A DNA stretch of 64,000 nucleotides from CAWBVG01 sp963792175 (GTDB lineage Bacteria > Acidobacteriota > Vicinamibacteria > Vicinamibacterales > CAVVIG01), in contig CAWBVG010000053.1 in assembly GCA_963792175.1 (NCBI GenBank), positions 122,564 through 186,563 on the forward strand, read 5' to 3'. Both the position numbers and the translations under genes were made by a program. Every line of letters starts with the position of its first letter. Within the stretch, counting starts at the first letter, position 1. Below the pieces are notes generated by a model that saw nothing but the letters and a program-made list of their open reading frames with translations, was not told the origin of the DNA and did not search any database. This document shows, one piece after another, positions 63,879-64,000 of this stretch.

Positions 63879-64000
63879 TCAACCTTTCTCGAAGCCGACG
63901 GGTGCCGTGAACGGTTTCGCGACCACGAGCTTGCCGTCCACGATCGTCAGCGGCAGCGCCGGCAGCGCGCGCGGCGCGGGGCCGTCGACGACGCGCCCGC
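63879..64000 (-). CDS. Rieske iron-sulfur protein C-terminus, partial
   Basis: Only 40 codons are in the window, running off the right edge. The end reads GRVVDGPAPRALPALPLTIV, DGKLVVAKPFTAPVGFEKG and TGA at 63879. This pattern (GPAPR.LP followed by a V..GKLVV strand) is the standard C-terminal end of a Rieske [2Fe-2S] domain, but the iron-binding CxH motifs lie outside the window, so the identity is inferred. Stop and the following ATG of the PQQ dehydrogenase are 1 bp apart, indicating a coupled operon. Confidence 0.6.
   Translation of the reverse strand, partial: GRVVDGPAPRALPALPLTIVDGKLVVAKPFTAPVGFEKG

Overview
The window looks like a chromosomal segment of an uncultured, GC-rich soil bacterium of the Acidobacteriota, most likely class Vicinamibacteria. 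This is inference from gene content: an acidobacterial-type VWFA protein beside a glycine-rich TonB, a Ser/Thr kinase fused to a PD40/TolB-like propeller, an Oar-like TonB-dependent receptor with an N-terminal carboxypeptidase-regulatory domain, many twin-arginine or Sec-exported hydrolases, and repeated PQQ quinoproteins and c-type cytochromes. There is no rRNA, complete tRNA, IS element, phage gene or CRISPR array. More than 35 apparent single-base frameshifts break otherwise well conserved genes. Most can be repaired by removing one base, which suggests uncorrected long-read errors rather than mass gene decay. Broken genes are therefore annotated as single units.

Layout. 0-9 kb: partial helix-hairpin-helix protein, PQQ-like propeller, formylglycine-generating enzyme (FGE), amidase, Cys-type sulfatase, S41 protease, amidohydrolase. 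9-14 kb: streptogramin-lyase-like propeller with a haem motif, APC permease ending in a REP-like palindrome, haem-binding GlcG-like protein, double-VOC protein, small lipoprotein. 14.2-14.8 kb: non-coding element built from nested inverted repeats. 14.8-23.8 kb: redox block with two PQQ alcohol dehydrogenases, a xanthine-dehydrogenase-family molybdoprotein, a cytochrome-methyltransferase fusion and a cytochrome c flanked by two cloverleaf-like repeats. 23.8-26.5 kb: five small unrelated same-strand genes with recurring junction sequences, resembling a gene-cassette array. 26.5-35.5 kb: esterases, hydrolases, RidA, phosphatase, ankyrin protein, D-aminoacylase, tannase, NmrA-like protein. 35.7-40 kb: outer-membrane protein, beta-carbonic anhydrase, second Cys-type sulfatase.

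40-51 kb: a signalling and uptake locus. A TonB/VWFA/amidase operon diverges from a winged-helix regulator carrying a C-terminal FHA (phosphothreonine-binding) domain. A lipoprotein gene diverges from a Ser/Thr kinase. An Oar-like receptor follows. The intergenic regions beside TonB, the lipoprotein and the receptor carry direct repeats with CAGG cores spaced exactly 11 bp, the spacing of OmpR-family operators. I propose a kinase to FHA-regulator to TonB-uptake regulon; this is the best candidate for an undescribed system here.

51-64 kb: FAD oxidoreductase, SoxC/SoxD sulfane dehydrogenase pair, a kinase plus class-III PLP enzyme pair resembling hydroxylysine or ethanolamine kinase and phospho-lyase, an esterase, a RodZ-like protein, and a minus-strand operon of Rieske protein (partial), PQQ alcohol dehydrogenase, DUF6282-type amidohydrolase and PQQ sugar dehydrogenase.

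Taken together the genes suggest a periplasmic oxidative lifestyle: quinoproteins, molybdoproteins and cytochromes oxidise alcohols, aldehydes, sugars and reduced sulfur, while exported sulfatases, esterases and tannase release substrates from plant or polysaccharide material. Seven-base tandem repeat arrays, often at 3' gene ends and once inside a coding sequence, recur through the window.
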